In this document: one piece after another, positions 32,984 to 41,484 of the stretch
How positions within the stretch are numbered: the first letter of the stretch is position 1
Layout of the letters: the number at the start of each line of letters is the position of its first letter
NCBI GenBank assembly: GCA_002238415.1
Contig: MPMI01000018.1
Coordinates: 1 to 64,000 of the forward strand
Reading direction: 5' to 3'
DNA length: 64,000 nt
Source of the DNA: Desulfurellaceae bacterium bin18
Lineage (GTDB): Bacteria; Desulfobacterota; Binatia; Bin18
Program-made: the position numbers and the translations under genes
Notes under the pieces: model-generated
What the model was told of the DNA's origin: nothing
Databases searched by the model: none
Seen by the model: only the letters and a program-made list of their open reading frames with translations

Positions 32984-34083
32984 AGGGCAAGAGTCTGGCA
33001 TGGATAGTGTCAACGCTGAGCGCGCTGATCCTCGTTTGCAGTCTACCCGGCCTGGTGTGGGCCAAGTGGTATATCCTGACTGGAGCCCATCCGAACTCCG
33101 TATATGTGATTGATGCAGAAACCGATACGGTCGTAAAGACCATCCCGCTTGAGGGCAGCGGGCCCATCTTTACGGTGGCGCCCAATCCGGCCCGGCCCCA
33201 ATTCGCCTATGCGGTCACCAACCTCAGTCAAAGCGTGGCCCTGGTTGACCTGGACGAGGGCAAAGAGGTCCTGCGCTTCAACCTCTCCAATGACAATGAG
33301 CTGGTCAGGACCATGGCCATTGATGTCAACCCCCAGGGCAACCGCCTCTACATTCATGAAATGCCGCTGAAGAAAGACTTGGGCAAATACGAGATGCTGG
33401 AAACTCGTATCCGCGTCATCGATTTGGACACTAATACGGTCGCCAACGTCTTTCCCGCGCCCCGCCAAGTGATGGCGTTGGCCTCATCTCAAGACGGGAA
33501 AAAGCTGTACGCCTTTAGCGTGGGCAAGGATATCTCGGTGCTGAATCCGGAGACGGGTCAGGTTGAGGACGTTATTCCCATGGCGGACTGGAACGTAACC
33601 GGCGCTGGGAAGCTGGAGGGACTGCCCTTATGGAATCCCTATCAGGAAAACGACTACCTGGCCTCGTTTGCCGTATATATGACGGACACGATTACCCAGC
33701 ATGCCACCGTTGGGGTCGCCACCCTTGACCTCAAACAGGACAATCCCGACCTGCAAGTGGTTGAGCTTCAGCCCTACGAGGCTGAGTGGTGGACCGCCCA
33801 TGGCGCGGTATCGGCCAAAACCCAGAAGGCGTATCTCGGCTGGGACAAGCTGTGGAAGATGGACATCCCGACGCGCCAGATGGAAGAAGTGACGCAGTTC
33901 GACACCAACAGCGTCTTTGGCTCTTTCATCCATCCCGACGGGACCAAAGTCTACTGCGGCGGGAACTGGAGTGCCTTGTCCGTGTTTGACGCCGACACGC
34001 TCAAGCTTCTCAAGAAGATTGATCTTGGACACTCGCAAGCCGGGGCGGGCATCCGATTTGTCAACCGCGAGAACGGGTTTTAG
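32980..34083 (+). CDS. qhpB2: QHNDH beta subunit, seven-bladed propeller, copy 2
   Basis: A 367-residue paralogue of the gene at 26087. The signal peptide ends GLVWA before KWYIL, at the same place as in copy 1. Blades repeat YVIDAETDTVVKTIP, FAYAVTNLSQSVALVDL and KVYCGGNWSALSVFDAD. An AAGGAGG box lies before the ATG, which overlaps the previous stop by 4 bases. It would pair with qhpA2 and qhpC2 to form a second periplasmic amine dehydrogenase. Confidence 0.9.
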   Translation: MKGKSLAWIVSTLSALILVCSLPGLVWAKWYILTGAHPNSVYVIDAETDTVVKTIPLEGSGPIFTVAPNPARPQFAYAVTNLSQSVALVDLDEGKEVLRFNLSNDNELVRTMAIDVNPQGNRLYIHEMPLKKDLGKYEMLETRIRVIDLDTNTVANVFPAPRQVMALASSQDGKKLYAFSVGKDISVLNPETGQVEDVIPMADWNVTGAGKLEGLPLWNPYQENDYLASFAVYMTDTITQHATVGVATLDLKQDNPDLQVVELQPYEAEWWTAHGAVSAKTQKAYLGWDKLWKMDIPTRQMEEVTQFDTNSVFGSFIHPDGTKVYCGGNWSALSVFDADTLKLLKKIDLGHSQAGAGIRFVNRENGF

Positions 34084-34171
34084 CGGAGGCGTGCCGAACC
34101 GTGCTGGCCCCGGATACAGGTCGGCGGGCGGAGCCTGATTCAACACCACCGAACGGAAAGCGGGACTGCCG

Positions 34172-35332
34172 ATGCAATACGATCTGCTCATCAAGGGCGG
34201 CCGGGTCATTGACCCCGGCTGGCCGTCGTACCAAACCCTCCAACCCGCGGACGTGGCGATTCGGAACGGCAAAATAGCGGCTGTCGCCGCCGACATCCCC
34301 GCGACGCAAGCCGCTCGCGTACGCGACGTGTCCGGCAGAATTGTCTGCCCTGGGTTGATCGATATTCATGCGCACACCTTTGTGAACGCCCACGATATGG
34401 GCACCGAAACCGACCGGCGCTGTGCCGCGAGTGGGGTGACCACGCTGATTGATGCCGGCAGCGCCGGTTCAGCCACCTTCCCCGGACTTCGGCAGTATGT
34501 GGCGAATGCGAGCGAAGTACGGCTGCGCTGTTTCATTCATCTGTCGGCCCTGGGTCTGATTCATCTTCGGGTCGGCGAGCTGATGCATATGGATTATGCC
34601 GACCCTGAGGGCTGTGCACGCACGATTACGGACAACCGTGACCTCGCCATTGGCGTCAAGCTGCGCTTCAGCAATAACGTCGTGCCGGACGCTGCCGGGA
34701 CCGAACCGCTGCGTCTCGCCCGCCAGGCGGCCGATATGGCCGCCGTGCCCTTGATGGTGCATATCACCGACGCGCTGCTGCCGGTCCCTCAGATTCTGGA
34801 ATTCCTCAAGCCGGGCGATGTGGTGACCCACTGCTTCCACGGATTTGAATACGGCATCATGGGACCGGAAAAGAAAGCTATTCTCAAAGAAGTCTGGGCG
34901 GCCCAGAAAGAGGGGATTGTTTTTGACTGCGCGCATGGGCGTATGCACTTCCCGTTTCCGTTTGTCCGGCAGGCCCTGGACGCCGGATTTTTGCCTGACA
35001 CGATCGCGACCGACCTGACGCTCCCCAGCGCGACCAAGGGACCGGTCTTCGATCTGCCGACGACGATGTCCAAACTCCTCAATCTGGGCATGAGCCTGGA
35101 AGACGTAATCCGCTGCGTCACCACCAATCCCGCCCGCGTGATTGGAGAGGCGGAGCAACTCGGAACGCTCAGGCCCGGTGCAACTGCCGACGTTGCCGTG
35201 CTCAGCCTTGAACAAGGGGAATTCGATTTCGTCGATACCGACCAGAACCATATGGTCGGCGAGAAAAAAATCGTTGCTCAATTGACGGTCAAAGATGGGC
35301 GGGTGTGGTATCAGGCCGACCGAGCGAGATAA
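34172..35332 (+). CDS. Amidohydrolase/deacetylase-family metallohydrolase (dihydroorotase-like)
   Basis: A 386-residue cyclic-amidohydrolase fold. An N-terminal small beta domain (LLIKGGRVIDPGWP) precedes the metal-binding VCPGLIDIHAHTF (His-x-His). Further ligands are suggested by LMVHITDALL and VVTHCFHGFEYGI, and the late FDCAHGRMHFPF. The C-terminus returns to the beta domain with LRPGATADVAVLSLEQGEF. Such enzymes hydrolyse amide or lactam bonds of small molecules. It starts 88 bases after qhpB2 and could be read through from it. Its substrate is unknown; a product of amine oxidation is not implied. Confidence 0.85.
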   Translation: MQYDLLIKGGRVIDPGWPSYQTLQPADVAIRNGKIAAVAADIPATQAARVRDVSGRIVCPGLIDIHAHTFVNAHDMGTETDRRCAASGVTTLIDAGSAGSATFPGLRQYVANASEVRLRCFIHLSALGLIHLRVGELMHMDYADPEGCARTITDNRDLAIGVKLRFSNNVVPDAAGTEPLRLARQAADMAAVPLMVHITDALLPVPQILEFLKPGDVVTHCFHGFEYGIMGPEKKAILKEVWAAQKEGIVFDCAHGRMHFPFPFVRQALDAGFLPDTIATDLTLPSATKGPVFDLPTTMSKLLNLGMSLEDVIRCVTTNPARVIGEAEQLGTLRPGATADVAVLSLEQGEFDFVDTDQNHMVGEKKIVAQLTVKDGRVWYQADRAR

Positions 35333-35445
35333 GGTAGTCTGCCCAAGTTGGGTGTCATCCGTATACCGGATGAGGAAAACCTCCCCCCAACGAAGTCCAC
35401 TGACAGTACTTCTCAATCCTGTGCTCCGTTCGCTGGCACGACCTC

Positions 35446-35478
35446 GGCGGACGTGGTAAGCAGACAGCCACGTCTGCC
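35446..35478. other. Long imperfect hairpin before the MaoC gene
   Basis: GGCGGACGTGG and CCACGTCTGCC pair with one mismatch around an 11-base loop, flanked by CACG/CGTG that can extend the stem. There is no T-run. A further hairpin TCATCCG-TATAC-CGGATGA lies at about 35357-35375. The 181-base gap also holds a possible TATACT -10 box near 35494. Function unknown. Confidence 0.45.
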
Positions 35479-35513
35479 CGTGTGTGAGTGGGCTATACTG
35501 TAAGGAGGATCGC

Positions 35514-35975
35514 ATGGCCGGAAAGCATTTTGAAGAACTGAACGTTGGGGACGTCTTTCAGCATCAACCCGGACGAACAATTACCGAGACCGATAACCTG
35601 TTGTTCTCGACTATGACCCACAACCCTCAGCCGCTCCATCTGGATGAGGAGTTCTCAAAAAAGGCCGAGTTTGGCCAACGCCTGGTGAACAGTATCTACA
35701 CCTTGGGGCTTGCGGTGGGCCTGTCTGTTGGTGATACCACCCTGGGAACAACGGTCGGCAACCTCGGCTTTGAAAAGGTGGTTTTTCCTAAGCCTGTTTT
35801 CATTGGCGATACCTTATATGCCGAGTCCGAAGTTGTCGAAAAACGAGAATCACGCTCCCGCCCCCAATGGGGGATCGTGACCTTCGAGCACCGGGCCAAA
35901 AACCAGCGGGGCGAAATTGTGATGAGCTGCCGCCGGGGTGCCATGATGCGCAAGAAAGAAGCCCAGATCTCATAG
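35514..35975 (+). CDS. MaoC-family (R)-specific hydratase
   Basis: A 153-residue hot-dog protein with the hydratase motif [15 protein letters not shown], which supplies the catalytic Asn/His pair, and the central strand [25 protein letters not shown] start at the ATG at 35514 because AAGGAGG lies 6 bases before it. The gene directly downstream is a CitE-like lyase. MaoC/CitE neighbours are typical of mesaconyl-CoA or related hydratase with beta-methylmalyl/citramalyl-CoA lyase, so a hydration-then-cleavage pair is likely. Confidence 0.87.
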   Translation: MAGKHFEELNVGDVFQHQPGRTITETDNLLFSTMTHNPQPLHLDEEFSKKAEFGQRLVNSIYTLGLAVGLSVGDTTLGTTVGNLGFEKVVFPKPVFIGDTLYAESEVVEKRESRSRPQWGIVTFEHRAKNQRGEIVMSCRRGAMMRKKEAQIS

Positions 35976-35991
35976 CGAGAGAGGGGAGAGT

Positions 35992-36894
35992 ATGACCCGC
36001 TTACGCCGTGCCGTCCATTTCGTACCTGGGGCCAATGAAAAAATGCTCAATAAATCGTTGGCTCTGGAAGCGGACACGCTTGTGCTGGACCTCGAAGACG
36101 CGGTCACACCGGACAATAAGGACGCCGCTCGGGAGACCGTGACAGACTGGCTCCGGCATGTGGACTTTGGTCGTCAGGAACGCATGGTCCGCATGAACCC
36201 GCTGGATACCCCCTGGGGGGTTACCGATCTCGAAGTGACGATGCACGGACGACCCGATTCCTACCTCGTCCCCAAGGTGAGAACGCGGGATGACGTGCTC
36301 AAAATTCATACGATTATCAGCCGCATGGAAAAGGAGTACGGCTATCCGCAGGGCGAGGTCAAGCTGGTGGTATTAGCCACCGAGACGCCCGAGGGCTTAC
36401 TGAATATCAAGGATTTCGGCTCCTGCCCGCGGGTCGATGCGCTGTCGTGGGGGGCTGAGGACTTGTCGGCCGCGATTGGCGCCCGACGGAACCGGGCTGA
36501 AGACGGCAGCTTTCTCGAAGTGTTCCGCTATGCGCGGATTATGACCTTACTGGCGGCAACAGCCGCGGGCGTTCAGCCGCTGGATACGGTCTTCGTCGAT
36601 ATCCGAGATAGCGCCGGGTTACGCCAGGAATGCGTCGAAGGGGCGTGGATGGGCTTTACCGGAAAAATCACCATCCACCCCAATCAGGTGGGAGTCGTCA
36701 ACGAAGTGTTTACGCCTTCGGCGGAAGAGGTCGCGGAAAGCCAGGAGTTGTTGGCGGCTTTTGAAGAAAACCAAAAGGCTGGAAAAATGGCGTTTAGCTT
36801 CAAGGGACAGATGGTTGATGTGCCGCATCTCACGCGGGCGCGGACTATCCTTGAACGGGCCAGGCAGGCCGGGCTGGCAGAGGCCGAACGATGA
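35992..36894 (+). CDS. HpcH/HpaI aldolase/CitE-like CoA lyase
   Basis: A 300-residue TIM barrel of the CitE/malyl-CoA lyase family. It has LRRAVHFVPGANEKMLNKSL, LVLDLEDAVTPDNKDAAR with the acidic metal residues, the Arg in RMVRMNPLDTPWG, and VDALSWGAEDLSAAIGARR. GFTGKITIHPNQVGVVNEVF is the conserved C-terminal motif. It cleaves or forms a 3-hydroxy-acyl-CoA such as malyl-, methylmalyl- or citramalyl-CoA using Mg. It lies between the MaoC hydratase and the HMG-CoA-synthase-like gene, whose ATG overlaps its stop by 4 bases. Confidence 0.9.
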   Translation: MTRLRRAVHFVPGANEKMLNKSLALEADTLVLDLEDAVTPDNKDAARETVTDWLRHVDFGRQERMVRMNPLDTPWGVTDLEVTMHGRPDSYLVPKVRTRDDVLKIHTIISRMEKEYGYPQGEVKLVVLATETPEGLLNIKDFGSCPRVDALSWGAEDLSAAIGARRNRAEDGSFLEVFRYARIMTLLAATAAGVQPLDTVFVDIRDSAGLRQECVEGAWMGFTGKITIHPNQVGVVNEVFTPSAEEVAESQELLAAFEENQKAGKMAFSFKGQMVDVPHLTRARTILERARQAGLAEAER

Positions 36895-38291
36895 TCGGCA
36901 TTACCAGCTGCGGCTATCATGTGCCCTTCTGTCGCCTGGAGCGCGCGCACTTCGGTCAGGCCTGGAATCGCCGGGTCGGGAAGGGGGAGCGGGCCGCCAT
37001 CTATTTTGACGAAGACGCGCTGACCCTCGGCTTTGAGGCGGCCCAGCGCTGCCTGGAATACGTTGGGAACAAAAAAGTCGATGCCCTCTTCTTTGCTTCA
37101 ACCTCCGCCCCGTTTTGGCAGCGTTCGACCGCCAGTTTTCTGGCTGCGGCCTGCGACCTGTCGGCGGCGTGCGAAACCTCGGACTTTGGTGGCAGCTTAC
37201 GCTCAGCCACCGCCGCCCTACGCGCGGGGGTAGACGCGCTCAACAGTCGCCGCCTGTCCACCCTCTTGGTCGCCACCGGCGAGGTGCGCGACGGCCAGCC
37301 GGGCGAAACCGAAGAAGAATGGTTCGGCGATGCCGGCAGTGCGGTTACCCTGGGGCGGGAGAACGTGCTGGCTGAAATTATGGGTCTGGCGACTTACTCC
37401 AGCGACTTCTGGGATGAGTGGCGGCGCGACGGAGATGCCTTTATCCAGACGCAGGCGTCCCGATTTTCAACTGAGCGGGGCTACCAAAAAAGCCTCATCG
37501 CGGTCGGAAAATCTCTGCTTGAAAAGCATGGTGTGCAAGCCCAACAGGTGGCGAAGGTGATCCTTCCTTCTCCGAATGGTCGAGCCCATGGCGCGACTGC
37601 TAAGAAACTCGGCTTTCAAGAGGCGCAGATTCTCGATCCGTGCTTTGCGGAGATTGGCGCCCCCGGCAGCGCCGCTCCTTTTCTCTTGCTGGCAGCCGCC
37701 TTGGAAGTGACAAATCCGGGCGACCTGCTGCTGCTGCTCAACTATGGCGACGGTGCGGACGGCGTCCTGCTGCGCGTGACTGAAGAGATTCGGAAACGTC
37801 CGCTTTCATCCTCGCTCTCGGACCATCTCAGCGAGAAGCGGCTGTATTCCTCCTACCAGATTTTTCAAAAAATGCGCTCGTACTATAAGCACCATCAGGA
37901 GGCGGCCGAGCTGTCCAACGTCCTCCTGGAAAAAGAGGAGAGTCAAAATGTTCGTCTGCACGGCACGCTGTGTCTGCGTTGCGGGACGCGCCAATACCCT
38001 CTCACCCAGGTCTGCGGTGGGTGTAAGAACCGCGACTCCCTTCACGAGGTCCCGCTCGAACATACGGGCCGGATTTTTACCTTTACCCGCGATCATCTCT
38101 ATGTGGCTCCTGACTCCCCGACCATTATGAGTGTGGTCGATGTAGATCAGGGCGGTCGTCTCTATCTCCAGATGACCGATGTTGACCCGGAAGACGTCCG
38201 GGTGGAGGACCCGGTTGTCTTGACCCTCAGGCGCAGGAAGGAAGGACCCACGATGCATAACTACTACTGGAAATGTCGGCCGGCACGCTAA
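36891..38291 (+). CDS. HMG-CoA-synthase-like thiolase-fold protein with C-terminal zinc-ribbon/OB domain
   Basis: A 466-residue protein. Residues about 1-330 have a beta-ketoacyl-synthase III/HMG-CoA synthase fold (IGITSCGYHVP start, WFGDAGSAVTLGRE, LGFQEAQILDP, LLLLNYGDGADGVLL). The tail (about 355-466) is a DUF35-type domain: zinc ribbon CLRCGTRQYPLTQVCGGCKN, then an OB fold. Where family members have the catalytic Cys before the buried helix, the sequence reads SDFGGSLRSATAAL without Cys, so it may not condense acyl groups itself. Zinc-ribbon/OB proteins usually assist thiolases and the next gene is a thiolase, so a two-protein complex is likely. Confidence 0.82.
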   Translation: MIGITSCGYHVPFCRLERAHFGQAWNRRVGKGERAAIYFDEDALTLGFEAAQRCLEYVGNKKVDALFFASTSAPFWQRSTASFLAAACDLSAACETSDFGGSLRSATAALRAGVDALNSRRLSTLLVATGEVRDGQPGETEEEWFGDAGSAVTLGRENVLAEIMGLATYSSDFWDEWRRDGDAFIQTQASRFSTERGYQKSLIAVGKSLLEKHGVQAQQVAKVILPSPNGRAHGATAKKLGFQEAQILDPCFAEIGAPGSAAPFLLLAAALEVTNPGDLLLLLNYGDGADGVLLRVTEEIRKRPLSSSLSDHLSEKRLYSSYQIFQKMRSYYKHHQEAAELSNVLLEKEESQNVRLHGTLCLRCGTRQYPLTQVCGGCKNRDSLHEVPLEHTGRIFTFTRDHLYVAPDSPTIMSVVDVDQGGRLYLQMTDVDPEDVRVEDPVVLTLRRRKEGPTMHNYYWKCRPAR

Positions 38292-38336
38292 TCTCGGTCT
38301 GGCGAAAGGCGACGCGCTCGGCTAGCATGAGGCGAC

Positions 38337-38391
38337 AAAGAGTAAACGGGTCCAGCTTTGTATGTTTGTTTGGAGGACACGTTTACTCTTT
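38337..38391. repeat. Dispersed palindromic element, copy 2 (55 bp)
   Basis: Left arm AAAGAGTAAACGGGTCC pairs with right arm GGACACGTTTACTCTTT (17 bp with one mismatched step) around a loop containing GTATG and TTTGG. It sits 20 bases before the thiolase start. The inner right side GGAGGA resembles a ribosome site, but the start codon is too far for it to be used directly. Confidence 0.85.
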
Positions 38392-38411
38392 CCGGAAGGG
38401 AGAATACGCAG

Positions 38412-39578
38412 ATGGGGACAACACTCAAGGATCAAGTCGCGGTTATTGGTGTTGGCTGTATCAAGTTTGGCGATAATTTCGATCAGGGCTATGAAGACAT
38501 GGCGGCCGAGGCGGCGTACGCAGCCTTTCATGACGCCCGCATTGCCCCGGAAGAGATCGATGCCGCCTGGCTCGGCACCTACTCGCCGGCGCAGGGCCAC
38601 GGCAAGGCCGCGGTTTCCCTAGGTGATGCGTTGCGTTTGTACAACAAGCCGATTTCGCGGGTAGAAAATTTCTGCGCGACCGGGACCGATGCGTTTCGGC
38701 ACGCCGTCCTTGCGGTCGCCTCCGGCATGTATGATACGGCGCTTGTCTTGGGGGTTGAAAAATATAAGGATCGCCCTGGGCGCGGCCTCGCCCGAGAGGG
38801 TGTGCATCCGTATTATCACGACGGCTCAACCGCCCCGGGCCTGTTCGCCTTGGCCGCCACCCGCTATATGCACGAGTTTGGCCTGACCCGTGAAACCCTG
38901 GCCAAAGTGGCTGTGAAGAACCACCGCAACGGCGCGCTCAATGCCAAAGCCCACCTGCAGAAGGAAGTCACCCCGGAAGCCGTCCTGACGGCACCGATTG
39001 TGGCCTATCCGTTTGGGCTGTACGACTGCTGTCCAACGACTGATGGCGCGGCCGCGGCCGTGGTGTGTCGGGCCGATCTGGCGAAAAAATATCGTGCCGA
39101 CCACATCCTGGTCAAAGGCGTGGGGCTGTCCGTGACGAGTGGGCGACCGTTCATGGACCCGAATTTTGACTATCTCGGTTTTCGGGCTACCCAGAACGCC
39201 TCGGCCCAGGCTTATGCCATGGCCGGTATTACCGACCCACTGAAGGAGATCGATGTTGCCGAGGTGCACGACTGCTTTACCTGGACGGAAATTTCCAACT
39301 ATGAAGACCTGGGTTTTGTTCAAAAAGGCCAGGGGGCGAAGTTGATTGAAGAAGGACGCACCGCCCTGGAGGGGGATATCCCGGTCAACCCCAGCGGTGG
39401 ACTCAAGTCGTTTGGCCATCCCATCGGTGCGAGTGGGGTGCGCATGGTGTATGAGATTGTGACCCAACTCAGAGGGGAAGCCGGACCGCGTCAGGTCACA
39501 GATCCGAAGCTGGGTCTGGTGCATAATGTGGGTGGTCCTGGGGCCGTATCGTGCGTGGCCGTGCTTAGCCAGCCCTAA
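38412..39578 (+). CDS. Thiolase-family acyl-CoA C-acyltransferase (SCP-x-like)
   Basis: A 388-residue thiolase with the nucleophilic Cys in ENFCATGTDAFRHAVLAV (about residue 85), the VAEVHDCFTWTEI segment bearing the central His, and GGLKSFGHPIGASG with the third catalytic His. It ends GGPGAVSCVAVL with the last Cys. This is the non-decarboxylating, sterol-carrier-like type that commonly partners with DUF35 proteins. The ATG at 38412 has AAGGGAG 9 bases upstream. It probably removes acetyl- or propionyl-CoA in the catabolic pathway encoded by this gene run. Confidence 0.9.
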   Translation: MGTTLKDQVAVIGVGCIKFGDNFDQGYEDMAAEAAYAAFHDARIAPEEIDAAWLGTYSPAQGHGKAAVSLGDALRLYNKPISRVENFCATGTDAFRHAVLAVASGMYDTALVLGVEKYKDRPGRGLAREGVHPYYHDGSTAPGLFALAATRYMHEFGLTRETLAKVAVKNHRNGALNAKAHLQKEVTPEAVLTAPIVAYPFGLYDCCPTTDGAAAAVVCRADLAKKYRADHILVKGVGLSVTSGRPFMDPNFDYLGFRATQNASAQAYAMAGITDPLKEIDVAEVHDCFTWTEISNYEDLGFVQKGQGAKLIEEGRTALEGDIPVNPSGGLKSFGHPIGASGVRMVYEIVTQLRGEAGPRQVTDPKLGLVHNVGGPGAVSCVAVLSQP

Positions 39579-39616
39579 AGCCGGACTGGGAAGCGAGTAG
39601 ATAAGTGAGGAGCAGT

Positions 39617-40324
39617 ATGTCACAGACTTCCATTGTTGATGTCATTTGCCAGCGTGCCCTTGAGATTGCCCCCGAGGTGCCCTGGCTGGTTGAGCCGCTG
39701 ACTCCGGGGCGGGGCCAGGCATTTATCCTGCAACATATTCTGCGAAACCGGCTGTTCAGTGCGGTCATCCGTCCGTCTTGGATAAGTCGGTGTCCCGACT
39801 TGGCCATCGTCCGCAAGACCATTGGACAGATGCGGGAAGAGCTGGTGTTTGATGACGAGATCGCGCAGCCCCATACTACCCTGTTGTGGGAGATGGGCCG
39901 CAACGTCGGCTTGACCAATGAAGAAATGGACAATACCCGGGCCGTACCGCTGGTCGATGTTGCGCTGAACGTGTGGGAGAATATTGCCCGCTCAAAACAC
40001 TGGGTTGCGGGCTGGCTGGCAACTTCGGTGGATGAATTTATGCTGACGGCCATGTCCGGCGAGCATAATTATCGGCCCGAAGCCTGGCAGGCCACCTTTC
40101 ATCTCAATGATGAGCAGGTGTTCTTTTTTTCCTACCATACCAAGGCCGACGACGACCATGCCGGTCGCAAGGTCTGGGAGCCCATCGCCCGGCATGTGAC
40201 CACTGAGGCTGAGCGTCGAGAAGTCCTGGATGGCATGGAACTGGCGCTGACGGCGGACAAGCTGTTCTACCAGGGTATTTGCGAGTTGGGCGATCATATC
40301 GATGCCAATAAAAATGCCGCCTAG
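39617..40324 (+). CDS. Haem-oxygenase-like diiron oxidase (HDO) family candidate
   Basis: A 235-residue all-helical protein of the TenA/PqqC-like superfamily. Candidate metal ligands are in MREELVFDDE, QPHTTLLWE, the SVDEFML helix and KADDDHAGRKVWEPI, in the order expected of the haem-oxygenase-like diiron oxidases. HDO enzymes activate O2 for C-C cleavage or hydroxylation. The GAGGAG box supports the ATG at 39617. It is followed after 34 bases by a ferritin-like protein. The family assignment is good; the diiron claim is inferred. Confidence 0.72.
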   Translation: MSQTSIVDVICQRALEIAPEVPWLVEPLTPGRGQAFILQHILRNRLFSAVIRPSWISRCPDLAIVRKTIGQMREELVFDDEIAQPHTTLLWEMGRNVGLTNEEMDNTRAVPLVDVALNVWENIARSKHWVAGWLATSVDEFMLTAMSGEHNYRPEAWQATFHLNDEQVFFFSYHTKADDDHAGRKVWEPIARHVTTEAERREVLDGMELALTADKLFYQGICELGDHIDANKNAA

Positions 40325-40358
40325 CGCAGCAGAGCGCATGGGCTGAGGCAGAGTTCGG

Positions 40359-41135
40359 ATGCCGATAGACGAAAATCTCAGACAACTGGTTGATCTTGCC
40401 GCTCCTTTGTGGGCAGGCGAGGAGGAGATTGTCTGGACCTATTTTCAGAGCTCGCAGCGTACGAACGAGTCCGATCTGCTGTGGCTCAAACGGCAGTGTT
40501 TCAAGGAGATCTGGGGTTCGGGTATCGGCGATAAGAAGAAGGGTCTCTTTCAGGGACCGGTCACCTACCTGGACGATGTCTTTGCCAAGATTGACCGTGG
40601 GGTTGACCGCCATACGGTCCTGGACGTTATCGACGACTTGCGCTCCGAATTCTATCACTACTGTTTGTTTGCCGACATCTACGACTATATCAGCGCCACC
40701 AGGCTGAACCCGCAGCAACTCACCGGCTGGCAGGCGGACGAGACGCTCGCCCGGCTGCGCTACGACTGTAAGGAGCAGCGGGGGCAACTGGGCCACTTTG
40801 CTTCGCGCTTTACCGAGGGCGGGTATTGCAGCATGTTTGTTGCAGGGATGCGGCTGGCGGGCACGGGCGAACTCAACGATCGCATCGCAAAAGCGTGTGA
40901 GCAGGTCTATAACGACGAAATCGGGCATATGCGCTTAGGCTTTGTCGGGCTGGCGCAGCAGACCCTGTCTGCCGAGGAGTGGGACGCGGTCGCTGACATG
41001 GTCCGCACGATTCTGATCCAGCGGCTCCATATGCGCAACGAACAATTCGGCTATCCGCTCTCAGATGCTCGCCTGAATGGCATTCAGGCGGGTGATATCG
41101 AGCCTATGTCGTTCGACTACTCCGGTCTTGAGTAG
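40359..41135 (+). CDS. Ferritin-like diiron-fold protein
   Basis: A 258-residue helical bundle. Two helices carry metal-type residues: DDLRSEFYHYCLFADIYDYI (Glu in an ExxxY setting) and YNDEIGHMRLGF (ExxH). Upstream Glu residues in AGEEEIVWTYF could complete a site. Ferritin-like proteins of this kind are oxygenases, reductases or iron carriers. It is paired with the HDO candidate and may provide or share iron chemistry. I know no named subfamily for it. Confidence 0.65.
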   Translation: MPIDENLRQLVDLAAPLWAGEEEIVWTYFQSSQRTNESDLLWLKRQCFKEIWGSGIGDKKKGLFQGPVTYLDDVFAKIDRGVDRHTVLDVIDDLRSEFYHYCLFADIYDYISATRLNPQQLTGWQADETLARLRYDCKEQRGQLGHFASRFTEGGYCSMFVAGMRLAGTGELNDRIAKACEQVYNDEIGHMRLGFVGLAQQTLSAEEWDAVADMVRTILIQRLHMRNEQFGYPLSDARLNGIQAGDIEPMSFDYSGLE

Positions 41136-41176
41136 GAGGTTGGCCTACGCCGGCTTTCACAGCGGATCCAAGAGCC

Positions 41177-41425
41177 ATGCGGAAATCCCGACAAGCGCCC
41201 CTCAGAGAACCGGCCCGCGCGTGGATATGGGGGACCTTTGTTATCCTGCTGTTTGTGTGTGTGCCGTATGGGTTCGTCGGCAGCTATCAGCCGCTCGTCT
41301 TCGGCCTGCCGCTGTGGTTCCTGGTGACGCTGTTGGGCTCCTTCCTTTTAGGTGGATTCACCATGTATGTGGCGTTCCGGCACTGGCGCCTGGCCGCTGT
41401 CATCCTTGACGAGGAAACGGACTAA
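41177..41425 (+). CDS. DUF3311-type small subunit of a solute symporter
   Basis: An 82-residue membrane protein with two helices (about 17-40 and 45-68) and short polar ends. Small DUF3311 proteins are encoded directly upstream of sodium:solute symporters and are required for some of them. The symporter gene follows after a 52-bp palindromic element. Confidence 0.78.
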   Translation: MRKSRQAPLREPARAWIWGTFVILLFVCVPYGFVGSYQPLVFGLPLWFLVTLLGSFLLGGFTMYVAFRHWRLAAVILDEETD

Positions 41426-41475
41426 AGAGTAAACGTGTCCAGCATCTCATATATTGGAGGATACGTTTACTCTTT
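41424..41475. repeat. Dispersed palindromic element, copy 3 (52 bp)
   Basis: Left arm AAAGAGTAAACGTGTCC and right arm GGATACGTTTACTCTTT pair over 17 positions with one mismatch around an 18-base loop. Its first two bases belong to the TAA of the small symporter subunit, and it ends 9 bases before the symporter start. Same orientation as copies 1 and 2. Confidence 0.87.
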
Positions 41476-41484
41476 AGAGGTCGC

